This document shows, piece after piece, positions 32,985 to 45,844 of a DNA stretch of 64,000 nucleotides (positions are counted from its first letter, which is position 1; each line of letters starts with the position of its first letter). The translations under genes and the position numbers were made by a program. Source of the stretch: Chionis minor. Its lineage: Eukaryota; Chordata; Aves; Charadriiformes; Chionididae. Where the stretch lies: positions 73,598 through 137,597 of the forward strand of contig VZSF01006901.1 of the NCBI GenBank assembly GCA_013398295.1, in the 5' to 3' direction. The notes beneath the pieces are model-generated. The model saw only the letters and a program-made list of their open reading frames with translations, did no database searches and had not been told where the DNA came from.

Positions 32985-35795
32985 AGACAAAAGGCAAACA
33001 ATATTACTGAGATGAAATAATGACATTTTATACTTCAAAAGAGTACGATACAAAGCTGAAATTTTACTGATGGACTTCAGTTAAGGCATTAGTCATCATT
33101 ATACAACAGAAATGTGAATATCCTAGCACAAGACATGTCACAGGAAAAATCATTCAAGCTTGGCTGCGTTTTAGCTGTATCAATTAAAGTTATACAACAC
33201 AGTATGACATCAAATAGCAAAACTTACTTTAAGCAAGTACTTATATAGTGCTATTAAATGACAAGGATTTGGTTTAATTGGTGAGTAAATGGAGCTGGAG
33301 GTGGCTGAAGTAGTCTCTAGCAACCAAGAAGATCACTGGGGCAGAACAAATTATTTTACTCTGTTTTGTGTGTCTGCATTTTAAGTCTTCCAGACACTAT
33401 AGTAAATGTAATAATAACATTGTATAATGAAGATGGGTTGAAATAATGAGCTTGGGGTGAGAGGGTGAAGCAGTGACTTCTGTAGCAGTATTTCACCAGG
33501 GAAGTAGAGAGAAGCTGACAGAGTTTCTGCCTGAAAGGGATGAGGAAAAGTGTATCACTATGATAAACTAATGGAAATCCTCCAGAAACACAGGTGGCAG
33601 TTTAGATATGTAGGACAGCTTTACCCAGACTCAGTAAATTGCTGCGCTACCAAGAAAGATTACTGGTACTGTAGGCAAGAGTCAGAGCTCTAGAGATAGT
33701 GAGAAAAGGTTTGGAAAGCGCAGACACACAAATCCAAATTTTTCATAAATGTTCATGCAGCACTCACTTGAATGGACAAGGCACTGTAGCACCATCCTTT
33801 CCAACAGAGCCGACCCAGAGACAAGAGCAAGAGACTGCTCTGGCAACGTCAACACGTCCTCACAAGTACTGAACACTTCCCTCAGCATCTCTGTTAGCAA
33901 AGCTTTACTCCTCCACGTCTCCAAAAGAAGCTGCAAATACCATCTGGACAGATCTATTGGCCAGAATAATTTACACTAGCTGGAAATCTGACCCACCTAT
34001 TTAATGCAAGGGAATAGTCATGACTTCTTTCCTGCTGCATTGACTAACATCTCCCCAACCCTGCTCTGAGAATTCTCTAGGCGTTGGGATATTGACCACA
34101 GAAAACTGAGTGGAAATCCCCAGTCAGGAATAAAACATATGTTTAATAAATGGTTCTTCAGAAAAAATGAAAAAAATAAAAAGAAAGAGGAAGAGGAGGA
34201 AGAAAGGAAAAGGTTTGTAGTTGTGAGATCATAAGAGTCCAACAATATAAGTGATGACTAAGTGTAATCTTGTATTTCAACAAGATGAAGAAAAACATGT
34301 TTTTGAAACTGTTGAGTCTGGTGTTCCCAGCCAACAGATATTCTTTTATTGGCCTGTGAGTGACCCGTTCAACTTGGGCTTTCCTCCAGCCTGTGGGTCC
34401 ACGGCAATGATTAGAGAGTAGAAAATCCCTGCTACTGGCCAGCTGTGCTCCAAATTACCTTACTCAACTGTGCCTATAAATGTAATTGCTTGTTTCCATG
34501 GTATTGCATCAGAATGACCTGCTCACCCCTCGCATAATTCATATATCTGCGATCTCTGTCTCTGTAGATAAAAATCTCTTTCTTCTTCACATGTATGAAA
34601 AAAGCACTGTAAGGACGCAGTCATTAACCAGGGAAATGGAGGGAGCAGATCACCCAGATACAGCAAAACTGCGATGGGTGCAAAGCACAGGTAAATTGTG
34701 TCCTAAAACATACAATAAGAATATGAAAATAGGGAAGAGTTTAGTGCTGCTGTTGAGTATAGACACCGTGTATCAGCATAAACTGGCAGGTCTACACCAG
34801 GCAGCACAGCACACATGGATGTGGCACGTTGAGCGCAGCTCGACATCTCCAGTAGTTAATTACCATGGGACAGTGTGTCGAAGGGTAACTACAGTTCAGG
34901 CTGGTGGTGTGCAGATGCTGTGGAGAAACACTGTAAAATGCAAGTCCCAGTTCAGGTGAGAGCAGCAACGTCTCCTGCTGCCCCGGAGGGAGGAAGTGCC
35001 TTCCACACTGAGTAACTGAGCGCTCCCTCCTGCCTCAATTCAGCCTCTTCTTCCCAAATTCAGTTAGCATTCTCTCCTTCTCACGTCTCTTTTCTCCTTC
35101 CCAGCTCTCCCACCATGGGCGGGAGGAATTGGTACTCATAATTTCTATGCTAAATGAGTGCTGTTCCACCCCAAAGCAGCCCCCAGCAGAGCAGGCTTTC
35201 CTGTGGTCCAAGCAAAGGGGAAAGTCAAGTACAAGCAGAGGCATAGGAGGAGGATGTTTTGGTGCCTCAGATGACAGAAGGAGTGTCCTGGTGCAAACTG
35301 CAGTTTGGGCCACAGCGTGGGAGGGGAAAGAGAAGGCTACAAAGCCTCAGCTAGCTAGAGAACAACGTTTGGCAAGAGCCTGGGTGATTCTAGGCAGAAA
35401 ATTTTGGATCTAAGCCCAAGGAAACCCATAGTTCAGTTTCAAGATGGGCCAGGTCAGCCACGAAGAGAGATATGGACAGAGGAGGACAGGTGAGAATTCT
35501 CTCTGGCTTGTAAAAGAAAAGCCAGAGAAGAGGAAAATCAACTAAATCTAAAAGCTGGCGAAACTTAAAATGTCTGGGAGGCTATTTTCTTGGTAACAAG
35601 CTAATGTAAGTAGGCCTTTGTATTAGGACATAAATGTGACTTCCACAAAGATGTAAGAGAACTCCCTTCATTCAAAGGCTGCACTAGGATGGACATTTTC
35701 ATAGCGCTCCCTCGCTGCCCTGCCGGACCCACCACCATTTCCTGTCAGGCCCTTCACGCGGCAGGGCAGCCCTGCTCCTGACAATGACTGAGGCT
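32985..35795. other. Noncoding stretch, no recognisable feature
   Basis: A 157-codon plus frame at 34486-34959 has no domain and no splice context. A purine tract lies at 34161-34213. I recognise no other element. Confidence 0.5.
34161..34213 (+). repeat. Purine (GA-rich) tract
   Basis: About 53 bases are almost all A and G (interrupted by two t), passing from A-rich to an aggaagaggaggaagaaagg segment. Long purine tracts of this kind may adopt triplex structures, but the length here is modest. Confidence 0.8.
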
Positions 35796-35835
35796 GAGGA
35801 CTATTGTAATCAAAAAATAAAATATGTTCCCATTA

Positions 35836-35911
35836 AAAAATGTGGATGATAGCAATTAATTCCACATTTTTGTGAATAAATATCATGTGTTTTGTGCCAA
35901 AGCAATTTGGC
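35836..35911. other. AT-rich hairpin plus adjacent dyad
   Basis: A perfect 11-bp inverted repeat, aaaaatgtgga (35836-35846) and tccacattttt (35861-35871), encloses a 14-nt loop containing caattaat. A second dyad, gccaaa-gcaa-tttggc (35896-35911), follows 24 bp later. Its half-sites resemble NFI half-sites (TTGGC), but they are in everted order. I do not recognise a known repeat around them. Confidence 0.5.
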
Positions 35912-36729
35912 TTGTTCGTAGAAGCTAACAGTGACACATAAATCTATTTTCCCTGTTGCTCAACAGACCAGCTCACTCTGCTGACCAGATTTTGCAGTAG
36001 AAGAGGTTTTTTTCTTTCTGTCTTTCATTCAGCACCTTAAATGGTACTTTCTACCCATCTTCGTGTCGACTTGTGGGTTACAAAACTCATTCAAAGCTAC
36101 TGAAGTCAAGGTAGTCCTGTGACTGCTCGGGGTTTTCACCAACCACTGACACCAATTACTTTATTTCCAAGGCGTGATGCCATTTGCCTGGAGTCAATGA
36201 CCAGGATCTCTCCTGTCTCCTGCAACCAAACCCAGCAAAACAGATGTATTGTGAGCATCCTTGCCACCACGGCTGCGCTGAACGACCCATCCTACTCTCC
36301 CTGTTGCACAGCTAAGGAAAAGCTCTCCCCTGGCATCTGTGATCCTTGGTTAGTGAATAACAAGGAAGGACGAACATCTGAGCAGAGAAAGGTCAAGCCC
36401 TTCAGAAGAAAAGCTAACATACCCCTGCCTTTTCCCAGCTGTATTTACTTTGTTTTACTTCACTGATTTCAGCATACTGACTTGTAAAAGCGTAAAACCA
36501 AAGTAAAGCTGTTTTGAAGCTTTACAGATGTTTACTCACCTTACGTGGGACAAGCATCACTATTTTATTGACCAAACTCTTTTTTGTTTTAATATGGAAA
36601 ATCTCAGTGGCACTTCACTCCATTTGTCTTTTTTCTTCTTTAGTCATATGATAATGTACACTTATAACCGGTGAATCATCCCCCCGAAAAGTCATAAAGA
36701 GAAAAATAGCTCGTATGTATGCCTCAGCG

Positions 36730-36746
36730 GTCAATGAATCATTGAC
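36730..36746. promoter_or_regulatory. 17-bp palindrome gtcaatga-a-tcattgac
   Basis: Perfect 8-bp arms flank a single central base. The centre atgaatcat resembles a degenerate bZIP site (TGAnTCA with A at the centre), so a dimeric transcription factor could bind. It lies in AT-rich, non-repetitive sequence. The structure is seen directly. Binding is inference. Confidence 0.25.
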
Positions 36747-39700
36747 GACAGGTATAATGGGAAAAATTATATACTGCTGAGAAACTCTACCCAAAGCCCA
36801 GCTCAGAAGGCTAGTTTCAAAACTTCTGAGTTGTGCAGTTGGAACAAGGTTGCGAGTGCCAGGTTAGGAAACAGCCAGGAGAATTTCAGATTTGTGTTAT
36901 TGCAAGGAAATATCCTCTCCAAGTGTCTGTTATGTGTTGACAAATTGTTTATACTTAACCAAGCAATAATAATGAACAGACTAAATAGACATTGATTTCT
37001 ATGTTTTTAATTCACTTTTAGTGGGAAAATATCCTGGCAACAGAAATATGGATGTCAAGCTTTGGATGCCAGCCACTTTTTTATAACTATGCTATTTTAA
37101 GCAATAATATGTGTTATTTGGTGTAACAGCATATACTTTTAGGGTCTAATCCTGGAAGTTCCTACTCCAATGAGCTCCAGTCTTCCAATCAAAGTTTCTG
37201 GGACTAGACATATGAATGTGAATTCGAAGCAGACAGAGTCCAGACAAAAAAAGGTTTCAGTCCCAATGCAGTTTGCCTACCGCCTCCTAGAAAGTCAGTC
37301 GAAATACAAACGTGATGTAATTGCTCCAGAATGCCAGTGTAAAACCCTTCCTAAACCACCTCAAAGAAACACAGCAACTACAAGAAGATAGGTTCATTCC
37401 ATCAAGCCCAGCTACCAAAGAAGGCTTCGCTACCCCAGTGCAGCGACATGACCTATTTTGAGGTGCGTATATTACACAGACTAGGCAGGACTACCTCGCG
37501 GTCCGCACGGGCTGCTGACTCCACTTTTCAGCTGGATTTGTATCCTGGGCTGAGTACAGCCGCAGTGCCAGCTCTGCAGCCCCCAAGCTTTTGCACATCT
37601 TCAATCAATGTGGAGCCAGGTCCCACAATCACCCCTGAGAGCAAAGACAGCAGCTGTTTTGTTCTCAGATGAGCTGAAGCCCTTAGAGAGAAAAGATGCA
37701 CTAATGTACCCTCTCACAGGAACATACCTGTGTCCACTCCCGCCAGTGTACGATATAAATTCTCTTAAAGTGCAGAATTCCTCACACAAGGAAAACTAAC
37801 AAAATGGATTATGGATGAGTCGGATTCGCCGTGTGCAGCATGAGCCCTGCCATCTGCCAATGGCAAACAGAAATCCCTAAGCACCAAGTATGGTCTTCCT
37901 CCCGAATATCCCAATGGTGCAAGGAAACGGTGATCAGCACCATCCTGCTCCAGTCACAGCGATACAGAGCTGTACACCAGTATTTAAGTCAGTGAAGCGA
38001 TAATGGCCCGTACCTGGGAGGAGAAGGTGGTTACAGGAACTCCTTCAGTGGAGAGAAACAGGCACTTTACGAGAGCAATTCACCTGATCCATCTTACACG
38101 TCTGTCTTAGGATGAGCTGAATCACCCTCTGGAGGTTCCCATTTCCCCTGTCAACTGCAAAGGGATCACGGCTCCAGCCATGTCCAGCTCAAAAGTAAAT
38201 GTCTGATTTCTGTATGCCTTGAGTTAGAGCAGAAATATCTCACCCTTAGCTGGGAAAGTAGTTGAAAAGAGATGAGTGGCTGCTGTTGCATTTCTGGGAA
38301 ATGTGAGATATTATATGACCTGTTAATTTATTCCAGAGTTTCCCTTTATGCTTTAACAATACTGTTCAGTATTCAATTCAAGTCATAACACTTAATGGCT
38401 TGTGGTCAGCTAAGCTTATCCTGCATTTCTGTGCCAGCTTAAAAAATAAACAGAGCTGTGTCTACTGAATGGCACAATTAGAGGGATTCATCCTGCTCCT
38501 ACCCCAAAGCCCATACCAGAACATACAAATACTATTTCCGTTCAATTCAGAGAAGATGGGGAAGTCCTTTTCATCCTGCTGTAGGAGACTGGGAGAGTTG
38601 AACAGTTTGTTCAGATGAGAACATCACTCTTTAGCGGACCTGAACTTTGGGAACAGCTTCAAATTAACACTACTTTCACTGCAGAAATGTCTAGTGGCCT
38701 CAGATAAGAATGGAGATGCAATGCGTTAGGGATTGCACAGTTACTTAGGACTTGTTTCAACCACTGAGTTAATTCAGCTAATAACGTGACTCATGTCCTC
38801 ACTTCAATTAGCCTTCATACAGAAAAGCTTTGAGTTTGGAAGCTGCTTTTAATAGCAGCTAGCTATCCTACATAGGAACAAAGTGGTATCATCACATATG
38901 AGCCACCCCTCTGTCTATTCCCTGTACAGATCCCTGTACTGAGAAGAGTTAGCTCCACTGCAGAGTTAACTCCATGCTGCGAATAATCACCCTAGTAAGA
39001 GAGAATCTCTGTCCTGAATAATTTACAACCAAAACCCCCACACAAGGTGTGGCAGGAGGTACAGAGACAAAAAGAGGTACAGCAACTCTTAGAAAAGCAC
39101 ATCGGTTGTACAGCTGGGAACAGTATTTAATACCCAGCCAGTAAAAAACAAACCACCCCCAAAAATCCAACAACTTGCTGAAGATGCTCCATTGCTCAGG
39201 CAATGGGAACAAAACTCAAGCCTCTTCAGCCTAGAGGTATTTTTCTCTCTCTCAATGTTCCCAGTGCTTAAGCAAAATTGAGATTACAAAATTGTTGGAA
39301 AGTGAGATCCAAGGTTGACAAGGTTCACTCTGAGGTTTACTCTTCACTCCCTCAGTTCCCCTGCAGGCCTCTTCTACTATTCCCAGTTTCAGGCATCACT
39401 GGAACAGCCACTCCCACACTTAGTTGTGTCACTAACTGGGGAGCCATCCTGTACTGAGACCCTGCCTGAGCATTAGCTTGAGTGCCAGCGAGTTACCCGG
39501 CCAAACCTCAAGCGCTGTGGATGCCTGAAGATGAAAGTGAGGACCAGCCACTGCAGGTGCTGACAATGGATGGAGCTCTGCCAGACATGCGATGTTAAAA
39601 TCCTGACATAAAAGGTACGTGCCATGCCTAGCTGCTCTGGGTAAGCTCACCAGTAAACCTTCCTCCTTGGCATCTGCACCACCTCAGAGAACATCCCTTC

Positions 39701-41039
39701 CTTACAGGATCTATACACATTCAACTGCTTCCATCACAATTCATAAACATAGATTGATTGTAATTTCTTGCCCCCAAAACAGTTCTCTAGACATACCCAG
39801 TCTATGAATTTGCTGCAAAGACTTTCTCCATGTGCTCAGCTTCCTGGTTTAAAAGCCATCAGCCAATTCAAATGTCTCCATTTCTTCAAAATCCTATTTT
39901 AATTTAATTTCAGCAAATAGGATTGTAACTATTTAAAGCTGTTTTGTGGGTTGTGTGCTTTGAAGAACAAGTCATTCCAAGAGACTTTAGAAAATTTCCA
40001 TATATCCTCTATTGTGTCTCTGCCCTTATGCACCTTTCCCACCAGCCACTGGAACACTGACTGCCATCCCACCTCCTCCTGCTCCCGCATTCCGCATTCA
40101 ATGGCCTCCTCCGCAGTCAAAAGCTTTCTCCTACCTCGTGGTGCCTTTATGAAAGACAGATAAATTCTGTTTGTTATATTCAAAAGGGAATTGTTTGGCC
40201 CCATCTTTAAAAATGTACTGCATATTTACAGAGCCTATCTATCATTTTAGCCTTTGCTTGGAAATTGGTACAATTGTGATCTTAGGATGAAAGTGCATTT
40301 TTGAGTAGATCATGCAATGAGACAGGCCATTTTATCATAAGCGTCTATATGGAACTTTGAGTGGTTTCTTAAATATATCACAATAAAAGCATAAAAACAA
40401 ACTATGAGGCCATCTCCAAACATTCAAGCTCTTTCCCAATCTAAAACAAACTGTTTCTGGTAAACAGAATGCAGTTGGCCAATTTGAGGGCAAGAGGTCA
40501 AGAAAAATAGGGTATATCTTAAATTATGTTTTCTACATAGTCTTCCTTATTCTAAGCTATATAAGTTCAGGTTTCACTCAAATGGAGACACTTCCCATTG
40601 CATATTATCCTCTTTCCCTGTTGTACCATGAAAAGCAGTCGTTAAATACTGAGTCCTTTGTTTCCTCCTTTAATGTGTTCAGCATCTATAGTTCCTCCAG
40701 TTAGATCCTTGTAATCTATAGATTCATATCTAATAATATCAAAGTTATTCCATAGCATTTTCTGAAGCAGGATTTCCAAGCTGTGCGGTGGTGGTGAATA
40801 TACATTAATGTGCAGATCAAAGCTGCCATTGTCATGACATTAAAAATCGACCCGGTCAATTTTTTTAGATTCAGCACAACCTTCGCATCCAGCCCTATGA
40901 AAATCATCTGGTGAATATCTTCATATCATAGAGAGGGCTGTTAACTGCTCAGTGACTCCTGACAACCTACCAGCATCGCTGCCTAGTTATGGGGACTGGG
41001 CACCAGGCTGCAGTTCCGTCCCATGACCAGTATGTTCCA

Positions 41040-41074
41040 AGGGGAAAAAATAAAGAAAGAAAAAAGAAAAAAAC
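41040..41074 (+). repeat. Purine (A-rich) tract
   Basis: A low-complexity run of A and G (ggggaaaaaataaagaaaga, then aaaaagaaaaaaa), probably a microsatellite-like tract. Confidence 0.8.
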
Positions 41075-42170
41075 CCACAAGCCTGTGGAAGGGCACTTGC
41101 TCAAGTTTTGGAAAAGCAATCTTTCTTCTCTTCTGGAGGACAATGAGCTGCTCAGAGCATGTGGTAAAGGAGCTACACAAGCACAGGAGATGCGCAGGGG
41201 CATCTGGCAGCAGTGTGTGATATGACAACATAAACCCATGTGCTGCTGGCACAGCACCAACAGCAGCAAACACCGTTACCAGCCTGTCCTTACAGCTTCA
41301 CAAAGGTGCAAACGTGAGGAGTTTTGTCAGAAGACCCTCGGTGCAAGAGACCATCTGCACGGGGAGCGCAAAATCCCAACCAGCCTTTGCTCGTATTTTC
41401 TGAGGGCTGCTCAAATCCTGTGCTAATCCTGTCAAGCTTTCTACACCCGCTGCCAGTGGTGCACACATAAATGTGCATCATGCTAGCAACTTCAAAACCA
41501 CATGCAGGAGGAGAAGCAGTCTTTTTTAACACAGCTCTGCTTTCAGGTTACCCTACTGGGGGGTCACTTTACACACCCAGTCACAACATACCAAAAGACA
41601 GTATCATGCTAGAGCAGATTTACAACAATTTCTCCTTCAACCACCCAACAAGTGCCTTATCCCTGCCCAGCCTGAAGTCCAGTACCGCAGTGCTCCCACC
41701 AGCCAGCCCACAGGCACAACCGCACAGGCACGACACGAGCTCGAGGGGAGGATGGCACTCCAGAAACTGGGAAGAAGGGAGAGATAAAAAATATACCCTC
41801 TTCTTTATCCAGGTTTCACATGCATGCTCTGTTTGGTTTTGAGGAATTCCCTGTTTCCTTCACTAAAATGACCTGAGGACCAATTGCCTGTCAAGGAGGG
41901 CGGCTACGATGTACAGCAGCTAGAGGAAAGGAGGGGAGCACCACAAGCATCCTACCCCACACTCCTGCAGGGACCACGGTGGCTTGAAGCTGTAATGAAT
42001 CTGGTCCACAACACCTATTGCTCTAAAATGGAAGAAAGGGAAGGGGCGAGAGAGGTAGGGAGGCAGCAAAGTGAAAAAGTTTCATTACTGGGAGTCAAAG
42101 GCTTTATTCTGAGATCCTGGCCCCATGCACAAGGTCGCTGGAACTCCTCAGCTTGCCATTGACTGCTGTG

Positions 42171-42186
42171 TGGCTAGAGGGCAGGC
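42171..42186 (+). promoter_or_regulatory. CTCF-like core motif
   Basis: The string ctagagggcagg (42174-42185) fits the right part of the CTCF core (nYAGRGGGCAS), but the three preceding bases (tgg) do not match CCA. It is a moderate single-motif match and could be chance. Confidence 0.15.
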
Positions 42187-43404
42187 AAACCTCTGCGCCG
42201 CAGTTCCCAAACCTGCAAAGGCAGGAATACGAGCATTTCCCCTGCTTCAGCAGGGCTTGTTGAGGCTTGGAGGTTTGCAGTGTGCTGCACGATCAAAGGA
42301 TCAGAATAATATTACATATTCTGTACAGGGCCATGGACTATTTGCAACATCTGGAGGCGTGGCAGGTTGCTTAGCTTGCAAAGGAAAGCAGGAAAACAAG
42401 AGATTTCACAAGCCCTTATACTCCAATTACTTGGGGTTGAACTGGTCCTCTGCAAGATGGGCATGCAAGGCTGTTATCTCCCCAAAAGCACTTACCTCAG
42501 AGTTACCAAAGTTTCAAGATTTGCCCTAATAATACCCTAGAAGGGAAGACACAGAGCTTGTTCTTCTTTTTGTGAAAACACAGTTTTTTCTTAAGTTTGT
42601 TAGTTGCCTCTCAACCGTTTGCCCCTTGCAAACTTCTGTTTTTCTTTCTGTGGCCCTTCAGTTTGTTGCAAAACACAATATAAATCCTGGCATTCACAAC
42701 ACTGCCACAGGTTGTGGTACCCTGAAAGGTCTCCTATTTTTGGAGAAGTGACAAGTCTTTTGCTTGTCACAGTAAGTCAAGGTCTTTCTTACAGCAGACA
42801 CGAACACAGAAGAAAATAAATGTATTCCAGGAAAGCACGGGGATGAGTTCACAATTACAAGTGGGAATCAGTGTTTTTGTAAACACATACTGACAAAAAT
42901 ACATGACACAGGTCTCTTGTTCCAGCTACCATGAAAGGTGACTTAAGTTAGACAACTTGACTGGTGACCTCTGGTAGCGGATGGACTCTGTTCTCCTCCT
43001 CCTTCTGCCTTCAGACAGTCCTGCTGCCGCCAGTACCCCGCAGCGGGTGGGCTCTGTCCTCCCTGGGGCTCCTGGAGTCCGCAGTGCCCCGAGCTCCTGC
43101 TTCCCAGCCAAATGGGGGGCACTGCTGTTCACAATCCTTTCAGGATTTGCACAGCTCCTAACTCATGTATCGCAACGAGTGCTCATATTACACACTTGCC
43201 TCGCTACAACCGATCTCCTGCTTGCTCTTAATTCTTCCTACCCACCACCCATGACCTACAACCAATGCCAAACACAGCTCTGACATTCCCACAGGCGCAC
43301 ACACATGTCCACAGATCTTTTGTCTGCCACACCTCTGTTTTTCAAATTCAAGTATCTTAAAATGCTTGGCAGGAAAGTGTTTGCCAAAGATTAACTGTTG
43401 ATCC

Positions 43405-43480
43405 AGCGCTCAATAAAATCGATGAGAGTCTTTCTATTGACTTCATTGAGCTTCACAGGATTGGGCCCCAAGTGCCTCAC
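43405..43480 (+). repeat. Ancient TCAATGG-core repeat copy
   Basis: The text 'caataaaatcgatgagagtc' followed by 'ttctattgacttcattgagc' and 'acaggattgggcccc' shows the family order: near-palindrome, a second near-palindrome, then an ATTGGGCCC end. It resembles 19845-19915 in the same orientation. Confidence 0.55.
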
Positions 43481-43484
43481 ACAG

Positions 43485-45680
43485 CTCTGGACACGCACAG
43501 GTCATGCAGACTCCAACCGGAGCACGCAGCACTTGGCAGGCTCAAGACCCAGTCTTGCCAATGCAAGCAACTGGCACAAAATGGAAGCAAAAATCAGGAC
43601 AGGTATTTTTTATAATTTACCTAGGCTCCTGATTTAGGGCTGAGACACACAAAAATTTGTAAAAGGTGCAGCAAAGGCAATTAAATAAAACTGCAAAACA
43701 TAGCAGCCAGGAAAGGTTGGGTTTGGTTCTTTAGAAAAGAGCACGTTATCAGAAAATGTGATCAAGCTGTGGAAACCTATGGAGGGAACGTGAAATGGTG
43801 GAAATGACTAAAACTGTTACATGACTATTGCAAGATACAAAGCCGTACGTGGAAAAAAAAAAAAACAAACAACAAAAGGCAAGCAAGAAATGCCTTGCTT
43901 GCAAAACCTTGGAAAAGTAGTCAAATGAAAGCCCACATTAATGCTGGCATTACCCGAGATCCTCATTACAGAAACAATGCTCGTGAGCAGACAACAGCAA
44001 TCCTGGACATTACTCAACAGCAAGGACAGCCAAGATTTTATAAAAAAAGTTTCTCAGCTGATGCAGACAGCAAATAAGCTTTTTGGGAATTATGCCAAAT
44101 GCAAGAGGAAGGGCGATGAAACCAGATCTGAAAGAACCAGGAAAGAAGTTTATATGGATACCGCCTGTAAGTTTGACACCAGGACTGAAAAACAACACCC
44201 TCCACCCCATGCACACACAAAAAGCCGTAGGTAGCTCTGCCCTGAACTGGTCATCTCCTGGCTGGAATGGTGCTGGAAGGCTTTACCATTGTGGGGCCCA
44301 AAATTGAACAAGCTACACTGTGTCTTAATCTGCTACCTCAGTCAAGTAGAAACAGCCATTAGTGACTACAAACTGAATCAAAAATTATTGAGACAGCAAA
44401 TAATGCAGAGACTCTCTGCACTAATTAATAATTATATATGCATGCTATGGGGCACGGTAGCTGATCCCTCACCTGAAGTCTTTCCACCTGAGGTACTCCA
44501 AGGGTCCTGTGCGTATCTGGAATATTAGAAATTCATTTTCTTCTAACTCTATGAGATCCTTTTTGATAAAAGAAGCTTAAATTGAGAGTGGATGTTGATC
44601 TCAGAGATATGTTCCGGTTCAGCCACATGTTAATGGCCGTAATGCAGAAAACACTGGATGAAATGCCACAGGCTGTAATACGCAGGTGTTCAGGCAAAAG
44701 AATCACAGGGGTCCCTACGGGCCTTGAAATCAATGAACTGTGCAGACAGCAATTAAACACTTTCACAACTGGAGATGACTTTGGTTTCCTTTGCTGAAAG
44801 CCTCAGTGTGCAGCTGGTCACCTCTTACTCTGAAGTTTTGCTCAGCAACCCTGAGCATGAACACAGAACAGAATCTGATGTATATGTGCATATAGATATA
44901 CACACACGTATATACATGTGGCCCTTTTGTGTCACACCACAGAGCAACAAAAGACAAAAGCGATTAGAGAGATAAAGAAGGAGAAGACCGGCTGGAGTGT
45001 TGCAGCTGCTCAGACCGTGCGTACCACAGCACAGTGACCTACCAATGCCATGCTCTGTGGTGATGCTCAAGTCAGAGTTTCGGCTTCACAGCCAAGTAAC
45101 AGCTAAAGAGAAACTACGTTCAGGTAAATTGAGATCCGGAACTCAGGGAGCTCTCTGCATCCCTTCTACCAGGCTCTTACTGGTAAGTAATTCTACCAAC
45201 TGAATTACTTGAGCCAGCAGTTCAAACCAGAATGTGTCCTTACTCCCAGTGACCAAAGAAATGAAGCTTTGCTCAGTAGCCTGTACAGAAGTATTGTTCT
45301 GATTTGGGAAAACATCTCTATTCACAAAAGCAATCAGAAACATACTTGAAATCACACTGTGTTTACTTGCCACCCTGAATAACAAAGGACTTAAGCATGA
45401 ACTTGAGAGCTTTCTTATGCTAGGTATTTGGAAGTATACTGGGAAGCCAAGGAGAAAAGGAATATGCTTGTCCTCCTGCCAGGTGTTTTAAAGAAGACCA
45501 AAAAAACCCCAGACATCATTAAATAGTAATATCATGCTGTGAACATAAACTAAAAAAATGCACTGGCAGAAGACTGTGGAGCATGGAGATTTACAAAACT
45601 ATATGCTGAAATAAGGGACAAAAGGGATACTGGATAGTCTAATGAGTAAAAAGGAATATAACAGTGCATCTGTATGGCAT
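43485..45680. other. Noncoding stretch with small low-complexity runs
   Basis: An A-rich run lies at 43852-43875 and a TA/CA run at 44879-44920. Frames of 60-97 codons on both strands at 43817-44310 overlap one another and show no domain. Confidence 0.5.
44879..44920. repeat. Imperfect TA/CA microsatellite
   Basis: Alternating purine-pyrimidine sequence (gtatatgtgcatatagatat, then acacacacgtatatacatgt). It is an imperfect dinucleotide repeat. Confidence 0.75.
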
Positions 45681-45689
45681 TTCCCAACC

Positions 45690-45840
45690 TAATATTCAGT
45701 GAGAAACTGGTATCCTCATCTCCCAGAGAGAAACTGAGGCAAAGAATGGTTATATGACTTGCAAAATACCGTATCAGATCTGGGAAGGCGCCCTGTGAGG
45801 CTGACTCACTGATCTCTGCACCAACACACCAGCGAGAGGA
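45690..45840 (-). repeat. MIR/L3-like ancient repeat, reverse orientation
   Basis: The segment 45713-45765 (tcctcatctcccagagagaa, then actgaggcaaagaatggtta and tatgacttgcaaaatacc) parallels 'aaactgaggcacagagaggttaagtgacttgcccaaggtcac' on the reverse strand. The AP-1 heptamer at 45802 lies near its decayed end. Confidence 0.6.
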
Positions 45841-45844
45841 ATTG

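Larger units (their letters stand above)
35950..43400. other. Noncoding stretch, no gene recognised
   Basis: Scattered frames of up to 134 codons (42125-42529 plus) have no domains. Low-complexity purine sequence lies at 41040-41074. A 17-bp palindrome is at 36730-36746. Other parts are unremarkable and without recognisable repeats. Confidence 0.5.

Noticed and set aside
32453..33053. Three minus frames of 71-115 codons
   Set aside because: They are translations of the solo LTR and its edges. LTRs do not encode these products.
44582..44797. 71-codon plus frame with protein-like composition
   Set aside because: It is flanked by stops at short distance, has no splice context, and is opposed by a 77-codon minus frame over the same DNA.
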